A stretch of 64,000 bases of DNA from Liolophura sinensis (taxonomy: Eukaryota; Mollusca; Polyplacophora; Chitonida; Chitonidae): positions 5,934,044 to 5,998,043 of the forward strand of contig NC_088301.1 in the NCBI RefSeq assembly GCF_032854445.1, in the 5' to 3' direction. The notes under the pieces were generated by a model. The model saw only the letters and a list, made by a program, of their open reading frames with translations, was not told the DNA's origin and did no database searches. The position numbers were made by a program, and so were the translations under genes. Below are positions 37,101-52,100 of the stretch, piece by piece (the stretch's first letter is position 1; every line of letters begins with the position of its first letter).

Positions 37101-40100
37101 TGTGGCTGCCTGTCCACTTCTATTTCTTCCCGGCCATCATATTTACAGTGCGCTTTACGCCGTCTCCTGTAAAAGATGTAAAATAAAGAAAACTACTAGC
37201 AAAGGCAAAATTGATCAAAGTTGCACGAGATAACTACAAGGAAACTGCAAACTTCCCTTTGAATGAACCTGAATTTTATGAAGCGTATAAAGTATGCTTA
37301 GTCCTTACATGTAACAGGAAAGGCATAGAACAACCAAGCAGGATGCTGGTTTGACCACTAAAGTATTTTGATTGTATATTTTGTTGGATTCACATAACAA
37401 ATACATACCTAAATATGATAATGACAGCAACTGCCACTATGATGATTAAAGCGACAGCTCCAGCCACACCACCTCCTATGTAGGCAGGGTTAACACCACC
37501 TTCTGCAGACGCTTTTGCTTCTGGAGTGAAAAAAGAAAGATCAATAAATACTGATGAGAATCTATTGTCCTAATCAGTTATATCTGAATTCAGCTTTATT
37601 TCCACTCTAGATTTATGACACGCCATTATATCTCCCTATCTGTTCTAATGATCGCTTTGCTGTTTTGATTTATTTCACTTTCACATACCTTAACTTTATT
37701 AGTATCGTTATCGTTATCGTTCTACACTAGGGCTTAGGGTTACTTTCCAACAGTTGGGGTTTTAACCCTTTCCTCTTCAGTTGGGTTTAGAAGATGTTAT
37801 ATACCCACAGGTCATTTGACATGCTTAAATGTAAATAACGTACGACCACACTTAATTAAGATCCGATCCAGATTGCAATCTTCATGCGCAGGAGCAGGTA
37901 ATTTCCAACAATACTGTATTTAACAGCCAGGTGGCCGTTCCATGTGTTTGATGTGCGTCTCATATAGATATCTATACGAAAGGGACAACATTCGAGAGTT
38001 CTTCTTACGAGAAAAGCGTTAATTTCAAGGGTTATTTTATTCATTAAGGTTCATTTCAGATTTATCCATGGGTTAATATGGGTACTTGAGAAAACCGCAC
38101 ATTTATTTCCGGCGAAATAGGAACGATGAAAGGCGCTATATTCACTTGTTTATGTTGAACTTCATCAATTTTTAGGAATTTCAGAAATTTCATTAAGTTT
38201 TAACATCAAAATAACAGCAACTGATGGGCTTTAACTGATTCATATCACTACCGTTTTGATGTGCCGAGTGCAATCGTGTATGCTTAAAAACGGCCAATAC
38301 AAGCTACAAAAGGTGATGTTTTTGAAAATGTATAGGGGTTAGTTCAGCTTACTTTGAGGTCTACTCAGAGGGAGTGAAAACAATGTATAGGCTAACGCAC
38401 AAGATAAAACTGTGAAAACCGGATGCCAATACATGTATCTCTGGAAAGGGTCGACACCCTGCTTTTCGATGTGCAAACCTTTAGAAAGATTTTTAAGAAC
38501 CTTTATTGTAAACTGTTTGGAATAGCATTGAGCCAGCGCTTTTCAGATTCTCATAAATGCAGCGATTGCAACCTTTACCATTTTTGTTCAGACGACATTC
38601 CCAATCCATTTCTTATATACTTCTGTGACTCTGTCACAGAGCAGTTCTGGCGTAACAGATAATAATAATAAACACCTTCTAAAACATGTCTCTGCTAGAC
38701 GGACGGACAACGATTGTTTTCTTAAGGCATTGCATTAAATATAAATTCCATACGTGGCACGTTGTCACAATGATTATGTAGAGTTACCTCCCCTTCTTAA
38801 CTCTCTGCGAGTGGAAGATAGAGATGCTGATGGAGCATAGTTCAGCGGTGCAGATTGTTGTTTAATGGTTTGTTGTTTTGTTATTTTCTTAATGTTTGCA
38901 GTTTTTCTAGCTCTAAACACCATTGTGGCATTTGAAAGGAACTGTTCATGGTGCCAGCCATTATCCGATTTCATTGACAAAGTGTAGTGTGAGAGAGCTC
39001 TGATGTAGTTCGGAACTTCTTCGCTGTTGTAAAAGTGTTGTTGATGGCGGGAAATCTTGTAAGATGTCATGAATGCCTAGATCAGAGAATTATGTAACTG
39101 TATATATTAGCATGAGTTGAACACGTTATAGTATATAACTGACAAGGAAATATTTTTTTTAAATATACAGCTGGTCTAGACTTGCTGGGGGGTTTTGTGA
39201 ATGTTTGAACATGCTATCGTTGCTGTGACTAGTCGACACCCTGCATTTGCTTATTGTCATAAGGTAATAGTGAATTAAACCTTTCTTAATTTGCTGACTT
39301 TATTGCTATTGCTGGTTGTACTAATTTTGCTGTAAACAGGGAACTAGCCACATATAGTTTTATGTAATGTTACTTAGTACACTGTAAAAACCGTTACACC
39401 GTAAAAATATGTGTAACTGTGAGATGTCACTCAAGATGTCATTTTTGTTCTCTTATAGCTGTAACCAGCATTATTCTGCCTGCCTTTGATGCTTTGATCA
39501 GTCTGCATGGTGAGCAGTGAGGTAATTTTGCTAGTATTTGATGATTATTTCTAATTAAGAGACTAAATGTACAATTCAGTGTATTGCATAATGATGCATT
39601 TGTTGTTGACATGTATACTGCGCATGTTCATTTCTCTGAGCTAAGTGAATGTATACTCAATAGGATTTAGCTGTTATGCAGATGTGTGTGTTGTGTTGTT
39701 GAAATACTGGTGTAGCATAGCATTTGAATAGTGCAGATAGTTACACTGTTGTGGAACTATTGATGTTTCAGTGAGGACCACTGCGTCTAAGTGAACGCCG
39801 TTCGGTTAGAAAATTTGAAAGTTATGGGTCATCGTATTCGTCCATGTATATAGTGTTCAGTGTTACCTAATGTAGGTTACATTTGGTTCTAATTGATATT
39901 GAGGTCTTCTCGTTATTGACTTTATTAACGATTTGCAACTGTGTGGCTGCAAATATTTTCTTTTGTTTAACAATTTCTTGAAATCTTGATGTGATGTAAA
40001 TGTAGTTTTGGAGTTGATAGTTAATTCAATGCAAGCTGATATTGTATGGCAGCACTAAAGTGCAGGGTCAATGATATTTTGAGATGTGACACCAGTAAAC

Positions 40101-43100
40101 TCATGGCTGTAAGTTAATAAGGTTATAAGTGAATTAAGTTTCTGATAATCCTTTTCATTCGCTCTACAGTATACCAAAATACTGCGCAGTTATGTATGTG
40201 AATGTTTTTTCATTTGGATAACCACTATGTTGTACTCAGGTGATTGATTTAGTGTGATTAATTACTTTTAATAGCTCCCGATAGGTTCTAGGTGTAGTGT
40301 TTATGCACAGAACTAATTAAATCGTTCTGTCATTGTACAGGCTCCATGAGGTACCCGACCCTGGTCACGTTTCCCATGTTTCACCGTCACTGAATAAACT
40401 TGACCATGTACATCAGCCATGATGATGTCTTTATTATTTGTTGACATTTCCCCCAAGAACGAACCTAACCGGTCACACACATATAGGTTCACAGCTATTT
40501 GCTCTAGCCTCCAAATTGATGTAGAAAACTAGATATAAAAAAGGAACAAATAACTACAAGCCCCCCACAAGAAAGCTAACTTAACTTTACTGATATTTTG
40601 GAGGATTTAGATTCAATACTGATATTTTGGAAAGTGCAGGGGAAGGGGCAGTCATGCATTCCGATCTGAGATGACCGAGATGATTCTGTAACACTGGTAT
40701 ACTTAAAAGTGAAAGTTTTAAAGGTTGCTCTTGTTGTGTTTGTCACGTATTGTTGAACAATTAAAGCCAGAAAATTCAATGAAATAAGAATCCATCGCTT
40801 TTTAAATCTATATACTCACGTGCCACACAGTCCCTTCCGGAATACCCTGGGTCACATCGGGGATTCCGCGCATCTATAAGGCAATCCCCAGTTGTTGTGT
40901 TACATTGGCTATTGTTGTAACATTGTCCACAAGACTTTGAGCAGTTAACTCCCCACGTGTTGTTACTGCATTCTGTAAAATACATCAACACAGAGATGAT
41001 GCCGGTGAACAATTTATTAATAATATCGATTATGTTATGTTATGTTGCAGACTTACATGTTCACGACGTTTGGATTGTTATTTAACAGTAGACGCATAGG
41101 TATCACCCATAAACAAGCTATTCACACGAACTTGTGTCAGCTAATTTACTATAGCATTATTAGGTGTCATTTAAGACCCAAAAGTGCGATACCTTTACAA
41201 GGGAGATAACCTATATGGCTATGTGTAGTAGGACACAGACCCCCATTACGACTTACGACTGTAGTTCTGTGTATTTTAGGGTCAAGTCATTTTTTGCTGC
41301 CAGCCTGCCGTTTTTGGTGTACAGGTGGATGCTTGATATCAAAAGGATGGACACTGTCTAAGCTTTAGGCAGGTATGAGTTTTAATGATGAAAGTTTGAA
41401 ATTCTGGGCGAGAGGACACAAGGAGACAGGTGGTGATGAGGCTGCGAGTGACGTTCCCTTGGCGTTGGGACTAAATGGTTGGGACTGAGCTACAGCGCTA
41501 AACGCTAACATTGGCAACTAATGGGTTTCTGACGCCAGTAGAGTAAGATGGCGTGTGGACACCACCGATGTCTTTTTAGTGAAACTGGTGGAAAAGCTGG
41601 AGGTTGAAAGCGTTATTTCTTGAATTTCGGAGACACTGCGTGGTGGTGATCGAAAGTCGTTTCATACCTTTACTTCTCGTATATACGTACGAGGCCATTA
41701 TATATCATATATAGGGTTTACGGACTGAATTCGAGCGCCTGCGTTTCATCTTTTAATCCAAAGCTGCAAAAGTGAAGCAAAAAATCCAACGACAGTAAAA
41801 TGTCTAGATCAGGCCAACTGATGGTTAGATTTATCTCCATTTCCTAGAGAATTGAGCATGAATCCAGTTGTACATCTATCCTGTTGTAGTCATGTAACAT
41901 TTATTACGGGTCAATATCATATCAGTGAAGTTTGCTCCCAGTTGCCGGTTCCTGCTTTCATATCCAAATCAGAATATCGAACTGGGAACTGGGAGCTAAC
42001 TTCAAATATTTATTGTAATATTTTGCTCTTAATGTGGCACCTAGATGTATTGAACGTAGCACATGTACACTTTCAGACATGCCACACCTTATGGTACCAG
42101 CAGTTCCAAGTTACGACGCTAGGGGGCGCATATGCAGATGAACATCAAAACGGGAGCTGGGTCTGAACAGCTATTAACATTGTATCTACGTGTATCAAAC
42201 TTAGTATGTGCACACATTAAGGCATGCTGCGCCTGATGGTATCAGTACTTCTAAGTAATGATGCTAGGGGGCGCATGTGCAGATTAACATCGAATCGGGA
42301 ACTGGGTGTGTACAGCTGTTAATGTTGCACCTAGATGTAGTAAACGTTGAATATGTACACTTTAAGACAGGCCCCAGCTGAGGGTACCAGTAGTTCCAAG
42401 CTTTGACAGTAGGGTGACATGTACCTGAACATCGAATTGGGAACAAAGTTTTTAAGGCTTTTATTATTGCACTTCGAGATACCCAACAAAGTACATGCAC
42501 ACTTTAGGACATGCCACATGTAATAAACTTGATTGACCCGCACGTATTGTAAGTTGTCGGCTGTGATTGTCGCCCTTGAATTTATAAATCACCAGGAGAC
42601 GACCAAAACACGTGTAACTCACGTGTAAAGGAAAGCCATCTTGATCCAATCATTCATCTAACGTTCCCTATAACATGAAAATCTCACAGAATGAACAAGG
42701 TTTTGACATGAGGCGCAAACCTTTTCTTTAACCGTTGTCGTAAGTTCACATGAGAGTATTTAGTCAATAACCTATTTATTATACACCACACCAAAAAATT
42801 CACCTATGGAACAAAAATTAATTAATCTTAAACACCGAAATGACAATTCGACACAAACGTTTCACGAACCATAATTAAGTAAAATTCATAGTAACTATTT
42901 TACAAATTGCGCAAGAATATGTACAAAGAACAGACACAGCGTCACTGAATGACGTCATGTAGCTAATGTTGAAGAGATGGTAAAATTACAGTGGCCCTTT
43001 TGTGTCATTCGAAATTCCTAACATTTTTTTTACTGATTTACAATCATTCACTTTCTAATAAAACTTGTCATTACGAACAAACAATTTGAATTATATGCAA

Positions 43101-46100
43101 ATGCAGATTAAGGCAGACACAAAAATATTTTAAACACAACTGATAAGTTCAACTATAAAGTTCTCTAAGTTTAGAGAAAAGGCTTACAGCTCCGAGAAAA
43201 CCTTCTCGCCGCGGAGAAAACCATTACACTGCGGACAAAAATTTGTAGCGCGTTGAAAATGTTTAAACCGCAGAATTAGGTTTACACAGGGGAGAAAACC
43301 TTTCTACCGCGGAGAAAAGGTTTAGACCACAGAGAAAAATTTTGCACCGATGAGAAAATGTTTTCTCCTACGTCTAAATCTTTGTAATTCGTGGGGAAAC
43401 GTTTGAACCGCGGAAAAACCTTTTCACTACGAAGAAAAGGTTAAACCCCCGAAGAAACGTTTATCATTGTTTGAAATAAGTTTATGGTCGTATTTATCGT
43501 TTTTATAGCTTTTGCTTCTTTGTATGCGCTAGTTCATTTTTTGTACGCTCTTTTTAAATTGATTCGTCGGTTTAAGTAGTCAAAAGGTGTCACTGCGAAC
43601 AAAGAATTAAAAGTATACACAGCGACCTTTTCTTTGCGGAAGAAAGAGGTCTTTGCGATGCGAAAATTTTCTTCGCGTTATAAAGTATCAAACAAAAAAA
43701 TTAACATAAAAAAACTGTATGACCGTGATTTTGTTAATATCTTGACAGGTGCAATACACCAGTACATTGAAAAACCAATTCATTGACAAAACAGCAATCA
43801 AACCAACTATAAACCAACCATTTCATTAGCATTCAATCCATTATACAGTAAGCATACCTATTGGACAACACTAAATCGTCATCTACCGACTTCATATTTA
43901 TCATTTTTGCTCACAATTCGATCGATTATTCGCTATTTTTCGGTGTTCTTAAAGGAAAACGTTATACTAAGGAGAAAATCCAAACCAGTTAAAACTTCCT
44001 GTTCGCCAAAACGTTAAGCGCTTTATAAACACTTGCTGGGAGATGTGCCGACGGATGTCGGAACCGGTTGAGCAGTTTACAGGTCTAAACAGCTGTTCAT
44101 CCCACATGACAAAGCCTTTGGAAATGCCATTAAACATCTTGTCGGATGTTTCTTTTGTGCAACTCTACTGAACCTGACAATGTCAAGGCAGTATATCCTG
44201 TGCTTGGTTTTGTTCTCGTGTAGGTTGTGACAGGACGTCGCAAAAACACAGCACCAAATAGCAGTGTTAGCACATATGACGAATACATACATAGTCCTTA
44301 AGAGCGTTGTTGCAGAGATGGGTGACAAGACAATTGCCCGGTGTTGTCCATTCTAAGACCTATTCGGCAAAGACAATCCCCTGCTCTGCCCTGCAGCTCT
44401 TGAAAAGTACATGTCATTTTACCCTTTATTAAGAGTTAATATGCTTGAGCCCTTATACCGATATATCCCTGGAACAGGCCCCAAAATTGTCATACAAACA
44501 AGGTCATCGAACGCCTCAGTAGAAAGTTAGCCTTGACAAGGCTGTCAAACTAGATGTACTGAAACGGAAAACAAAACTGTCACCGCTCTTCTTATTTCTA
44601 AACTGAAATAGTCCTCCATTGGGCGTGTGAAAGAAACTCAGTATACTGACATCCTCGGGCCTAAATTTCGCAGAAAAAAAGCCTGACTACATTTGCTTAA
44701 GTGAAGAAAACTGGTGTCGCCGAAAAGCACGTAAATGTAACAAATACCACCCAAGACTAGTAACGCAACGAGGAAGTGAATAAACGTCTGACAAGGAGAG
44801 CCTTCTTACGGTACCGAAGTGCGGAGGCGAGCATCATGGAAAGGTACTAGTAAATACATGGGCGCTGGACAATTTTTTGGCCATTTTTCGTGTCATTGAC
44901 ATGGAATGTGGGGATCTTCGGGATGCGTGCAACAATTTGAATCAGCTGCGTGGTACATTACTGAAACGTTTGGATTCCCTGAGAGAATCAACATTGGATG
45001 CAGCAAAGCTGACATGGGCCATCAGGCGACCAGACATTCCTCTTAAATTTTCAGGTAATCTTTGTGGGTCTGAAGCAGATGTGTTCGCAAATGGTTTTGT
45101 GACAGAAATCAAAAGTACACTGGTAGCCACCTGTACTAATCCTACATTCCTTGAAGCTCAAAGACGAAGAACCCTGAGAGGCGTATGTCTGTGGTAAGTG
45201 AAAGCTTTTGGTGCAGCAGTAAACATCATAGCTATGATTTTAGAAGTAAATGCTGTATGCATTCTATACACCCAGTTGCTAAATCAAGATGATTATATTC
45301 AGAGAAGTATAAAACAAAGTTTAACCTGATATTTCCGACCCTGACATAACAAAGTTGGGCCCCCAATTAATCAATGACAGTGTCACTGAATCTCGGTTTA
45401 AGCAGGCATAAATATAAGACTAAAACCTTACGAGTTCATAGTTAGCTCTTGTAGCTCTATGATCACGTATCTGCCTTGGGGACAACACTCCAGTTCTGTT
45501 TCTTGCACACATACCGCTGCGAACGTTTCGAGGAAGCGATATCTGTTCCTAAAAGTGTTATTTAGAGACCTACCTTAACGCCCAAACTAACAAATATGGA
45601 AGTTACATTGTTGTGTTTTTTTTTCTTTGCTTTCTTAGAGCGCAAAGAAGGCACCCAGGATATGAGTACAATCTCAGAGATGGTGGATGCATGGCTGTTT
45701 TGAGACCCCAGCCCACGCACTGCGTAGTCAGGAGACAGATGTTCCAGAAAAGACGTCTTTGCTGACGCTGAAAGGATTGAAAGGTTCAACCTCTTCAGCT
45801 ATCGCCTCGATATAGCTGAAATATTGCAGATGTGGCGTCAAGCCATAATCATTCATTCATTACTTTAAATCTGCAACCCCGTGCAGGGAAAATGAGACTA
45901 AAGGCGGGATGAGCTGGCGGATATTTTATCTTACAGCACGCCATTAATTGCCCACAAAATACATCGACAGAATTCGCAGCATAGTTGCAGACACATTTGT
46001 CGTGGACAACAAACCCTGTCATGTGACCCAGTAAATCATGTCAAACAAACTAAACGTCACAGGCCAACACAATACCATGTTGTCTGATTGGTCAGTTAGG

Positions 46101-49100
46101 TGGTCCCTATCTCGCAAATTCGCTGGAGCGGACAGAGTGGAATTGACGGCGTCTTTTTTCTCTAGTATCTGACATGTTTGATGCCAGTAAATTTCAGAGC
46201 GGACTAGATCGCCGGCGAGATACGCAGTTGCCAGAGCAGACACATTAAGCGGATATAGTGTGTCCCCGGCTTAATGAATAATTGATTAATGCAATGTTTT
46301 GATTCGATTGCAGTAATTTTGTTTTAATTTAGGAAAACACTGCGATGTCGAGGTATAACACATTAGACGAGAAGCCTGGAAGCACTGCCACCAATCCTTG
46401 TGTTCTATATCTGAGACCAAGTCGCACTGGAAAAGACTTCCTCAAAGGTTCAAGAGTTCTCCGGAGAGATAGAACTGAATGAGCAGATGTTTCGCCATGC
46501 TGGGGTCAGACAGCATCGACCTGACTACTTCACTTGTGTTGTAAGTTCCATACGACAGGGCTGGTTGTATTACGACGACATTGTGGTCAAGCTGGCAAAT
46601 TTCAATCCGTCTACTATCCTAAACTATACTTCAAGTTAGGTGGCTTAAATTGCAAGGAGGATGTGAGCAAACTGTAGTCTGAATTCTTTGAAGGCTATGT
46701 CCCCACACCAGATTGTAACACGCGTGTATATTTGACACAAAACGGGTACAAGTACGCCCTAACGCAGGTATTTGCAATTGATAACTGATCTAGCTTTGAG
46801 GATAACTTCTAGCCCTTGCACCCCAAAAAACAAAGTTAAAAAAAAGCCACAATAAGGTTAAAATGACTCGTATTTACGTAGGCCTTCACAGTCGTGCAAA
46901 ATTTCACACCTGAAATTTCCTGGGGTGTATTTTTCGCCCCAACACGTGCCGTTATTATTCTTTCTGTGCTTATAGGTACACGTTTGCCAGATACTCGTCA
47001 AATTCTTCTCGCACGAACTTTGATAATCGCCCGCGTTCGTGTGTGTTTGTGCCTGTAAGTTGACGTGCTAGCGCAAAAATTGCCGCTTGCACTTAGCAGT
47101 TTTATAAGCTGCAAATTGTACCACTGAAGATGAAGAGTAAAGGCTTCAATAAATGTCAACTTACAAACAGGATATGTGGTATAGTCGTTGTCTTACCCAA
47201 GTGTGGTGTGTGGCAAAGTCAGGTAATCAAGCTAATCTTATAACCTTTCTAACTTAATACAGAGTAAGGTTTTTTTGGCCGCTGAACAAATTTGAGTTTG
47301 ACCCATGTTCCTTATCATTTTTGGTGTTTTAAGAAAAGATACCAGTTTTCATAGGTAGTATACATTATGTTACTACTGTCCTTGTTTTATGCATTTCTTG
47401 TTCTGTCATATTTCTTGTGTTGGTACATGTACTATCATGTATGCCGTTATAAACGTCTATTCACGTGTAAAGATTTCAAACGTAACGTTTGCTGAGTATA
47501 TATCTCATCTATGTACTTCGTTTTCTTTTCTAGCCAAGAATGAATCCGTGTTTTCTCGAACCTATAGTAGGACTTTAATAGATGTGGAGAGCAAAATTGT
47601 CACTGGAAGCTACAGGCTATCATAAGAGATCAAAATTGTTACCGGAAACTACAGGCTGTCATAGGAGATCAAAACTGTCACCGGAAGCTACAGGCTGTCA
47701 TGAGAGATCAAAATTGTCACCGGAAGCTACAGGCTGTCATAAGAGATCAATATTGTGACCAGAAGCTACAGGCTGTCACAGGAGATCAAAATTGTTACCG
47801 GAAGCTACAGGCGGTCATAAGAGGTCAAAATAGTCACCAGAAGCTACAGGCTGTCATAAGAGATCAAAATTGTCACCGGAAGCTACAGGCTGTCATAAGA
47901 GATCAAAATTGTCACCAGAAGCTACAGGCTGTCATAAGAGATCAAAATTGTCACCAGAAGCTACAGGCTGTCATAAGAGATCAAAATTGTCACCAGAAGC
48001 TACAGGCTGTCATAAGAGATCAAAATTGTCACCGGAAGCTACAGGCTGTCATAAGAGATCAAAATTGTTACCGGAAGCTACAGGCTGTCATAAGAGATCA
48101 AACTTGTCACCGGAAGCTACAGGCTGTCATAAGAGATCAAAATTGTCACCGGAAGCTACAGGCTGTCATAAGAGATCAAAATTGTTACCGGAAGCTACAG
48201 GCTGTCATAAGAGATCAAAATTGTCACCAGAAGCTACAGGCTGTCATAAGAGATCAAAATTGTCACTGGAAGCTACAGGCTATCATATGAGTCTGTGGAC
48301 TGATGGACAAATAGGGTAAATGTATGTGGTATTGAAGACAATGTCGCATCCACATTGTTTGGTGCATTTCTTACACGGCGGGATGAAGTAATTCGGAAAA
48401 TGTCAGAACTTGGAACTACCGGTACCATCACGTGCGGGATGTCTGAAACTCTACATGTACCACGTTTGTACATATAACTGCAATATTAAGAGCTGTAAAC
48501 ACCCAGCTCCCGATTCGATGTTCATCTGCAGATACGCCCCCTAGAGTCGTAACTTGGAACTACTGGTGCCATCACGTGCAGCATGTCTAAAAGTGCACAT
48601 GTACCAAGTTTTGTACCTCTAGGTGCAATATTAAGAGCAGAATAGAATAAATATTTGAAGTCAGCTCCCAGTTCCCAGTTCGATATTCAGCTCTGAATAT
48701 CGAACCAGGAACTGCGAGCTAAGTTCACATTTGAATGTCGAACGAGGAACAGGGAACTGGGAGCTTACTTCACTGACAATTCAAAATTACCAGCACAGTC
48801 CCTCTTGGTGGCCCCAACGGTTCAAGAAATATTCTTCCAGTATGTCCAATTTCCGATAAAACTGTGTATATTTTCTTGAGACTTCATCGCCTAAGTCCAC
48901 AACTTTTATCTACCGCAGGCTACTGGTTATACTATTATAGGGAAAATACCTTCGACGTTAGAGATCTAGAGTAAAGGCGCTGGAACTTACTAATAGATTG
49001 CCAACAGTTACATGTTTGGACATGGTGAAACGTCAACAATCTAACAACACACCTTCATCACATTTCTCAGTGCGGTATCCCGGCATGCACCTTGGTGTTC

Positions 49101-52100
49101 TCTGTGGACAATGCCCGGATGTTATGTCACAGACAGACGGTCCCTCACCACAGTTCCCACATCTCTCCCCACAGTCTGGTCCGTATGTCCCGGGTGTGCA
49201 CACTAATAAACACACCCACAACATCATAAAGATGGACGTGGATTTAGGGGCACGATATATTACCACATATCCACAAACAAACAACGAAAGTGTAAATAAA
49301 CATAGTATACATCTTTAAACTAACATTATATAATTTTACCTCTCTAGTATTTATTTTATCACTGTATCCAAATACCACAGCCATTGCCATTCTGTGCAAA
49401 CGACTGTGTCAAGACGAAGTTTCACTAAGCTTTTCTTGGGTTTTAAAAATCAAAAAATATATTTAATGTTGTTTTCAGGTACGTTCAGTCTGTCAGTGGA
49501 CATAAACATTTAGTCAGGTGCTGTCATTCACTTTAAAGATATTTTCAGGAACTTATGCACTTTGGTGTGATGTCGAAAGGTTGAAGTAAACTGAAGAATG
49601 ATTAATGTGATTACATATACTATAATACAGTAAAGATGCAAGTGTCATTTTAAATGCTAAGGTAACTTTTCCGACACCGTTCACTTGACGAAGAAGAAAG
49701 CAAACACAACATGAGTTTGTAGTGATCGCGATGCATGAAACTTGTAATGTACTAACCACAATCCTTTGTTGAGTTCTACACTAGATTTCCAAGAAGTACA
49801 TATTTGGACATGATGAAACATCAACAATCTAACGAACAACACACCTTCATCACATTTCTCAGTGCGGTATCCCGGCATGCACCTCGGTGTTCTCTGTGGA
49901 CAGAGCCCGGATATTGTGTCACAGACAGACGGTCTCTCACCACAGTTCCCACATCTCTTCCCACAGTCCGGCCCGTATGTCCCGGGTGTGCACACTAATA
50001 AACACACCCACAACATCAAAAAGATGGACGTGGATTTAGGCGCACGATATATTGCTACATATCCACAAACAAACAACGAAAATAAACATAGTGTACATCT
50101 TTAAACTAACATTATGTAATTTTACTTCTCTAGTATTAATTTTATCATTGTATGCAAATATCACATTCATTGCTATTCTTTGCAGACGACTTTAGAACTT
50201 TGTTTAGAGGTTTGTCAAACTCCTCAAAGAGAGCATTGGTTTACCAAGTACATTCGGGGGCCTCCGCGGCTCAGTTGGTTAGCGCGATAGCTCGGCGTAA
50301 TGACCCAGGAGTCTCACACTAATGCGGTCGCTGTGAGTTCAAGTCCAGCTCATGCTGGCTTCTTCTCCGGTCGTACGTGGGAAGGTCTGTCAGCAAACTG
50401 CAGATGGTCTTGGGTTTCCCCCGGGCTCTGCCCGGTTTCCACCCACCATAATGCTGGCCGCCGTCGTATAAGTGAAATATTCTTCAGTGCGGCGTAAAAC
50501 ACCAAACAAATAAATCAAATACTAAGTACATTCCGGTTTGTTGACTGCCATAAATTCCTAAGCATAGATTTTATCATCGATCATATGGGTAAGTGAATAT
50601 CTCTTTGACAGAGGGTTCAGCAATTTGGTTCTCACTTGTATTTCTCTTACTAATTGTACGTTTGCTTTTGAAAGTTCGCCTGTTTATTTCCTAAATACTA
50701 AAGTTTTGTCAACTACAAATCTCCACATTTTACCATCTTTTTGCCTATTTACATTTGCTTTGAGAGTATCATTGAAGAAAAGATAACTGAAGTATTTTGT
50801 CCATGGGAATGTCTAAGATATATTTACGAAATGAAATGCATAATCACTTCTATTTCATAGTAACAGAATTCTTCCCATTCAGACACCATACCGAATATCT
50901 GTACTTCACACAGGGTGAGTGGCCAGGAATTGTTGATCATAATCTTCACTGTGTCTCCTAATACCGGGCTGCTGGTGTTACAAGATCCATCAATAATGTC
51001 CACTGGGCCGGTGTAGTTTGTGGTGGTGTCCTGGTAACACACTGTGTAATTCCGGGAGGAGTTTCCCACGGACAGCTTAAAACCGTTAAGACGGTTACCG
51101 CCTGAAATACAAACCAAAGAGTTTTCTGAATAATGTAATTACCATCAGACATTTAACCGGAAGCAGCAAGCACCAGGACAACTTTTGTTAATGCGCACAG
51201 TGATGTTAATTATCAACCCAGGGTGTACTGTACCACAGATAAAAAGAAAACTGTGCCACTGATGATTGAAATCTTGTGTAAGACATGAAAGTGATACAAC
51301 ATCACAGATGAAAGAAATCATGTTCCACAGATCACAAACACATCGTCACATCCAGCAAAGTAAAGAATTACTTTGCCATAGATTAAAGGAACCCTGCACT
51401 AAAACTGAAAATCCCGCAAATCTTTCCAAAGAAGTAATGTACCACAGATCCACGGACCTATATCTGTATCACAAACGAATGCTCGGTCACAAATAAAATT
51501 ACGACCATTAGCAAATGTAGCTACTTTATACTATTGGTTATCGTGAAGTGTTGTGCACATTATTGAGTGGTATTGCATGAGTCACAACCTGGACGAATAC
51601 AGTACCAGCCCATGATTTACAAAACGCGTCACATTGACCTCTTTATTATATAGCTGAACTTGTCTATGGATTTTCACCTCCCACAAAACAATTGATTTGC
51701 TTTGACATTCGCTTTACTATTTAGCAAATAATACTTATACCAGTGTGTTTAGTGCGTACACGGCCTGACATTTCGTCGAAATGATCAACAATTCAACGAG
51801 CCCGACGTGCGAGTGTAAATATTGATATTCGACCTTAATTGAGCCAATAGAAAAAATATTTGATTTAAGTCAACTGCTAGTTAGCCATTTTCGATTTAAT
51901 TTGCAAGGGTGTGGAATTTAATTGTGTCAGATATATGTTAGGAGATGTTTTCCTCATATTTTTCATTAAAACCCTTTTAAAAGTTGTTGACTGGTACATT
52001 GCCAACGGGTGTTGCTATAAGCCGGCACTTGCATTCCTGATTTTGGTTTCATGCTTAATGAACCTATGTGTTACTTCTCGGTAGAGCTGCTCTATGGCCT

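Larger units (their letters stand above)
41925..48778. mobile_element. Possible 6.85-kb element bounded by long inverted repeats
   Basis: Two arms of several hundred bp, each starting TCAGTGAAGT at its outer end, face each other in one RPTP intron and enclose the plus-strand ORF remnants and two tandem arrays. This may be one large decayed DNA transposon, or two independent opposite insertions of a smaller tandem-bearing element. No target-site duplication was evident at the two outer ends. Confidence 0.35.

Noticed and set aside
38774-39070. Minus-strand 98-codon frame as an extra RPTP exon
   Set aside because: EGF module 4 (phase 1 out) joins the TM exon (phase 1 in) directly; no convincing splice sites or EGF motif in this frame.
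49033-50104. Plus-strand open frames overlapping the EGF exons
   Set aside because: Antisense shadows of the 8-cysteine exons; the minus strand has the domain, splice sites and phases.
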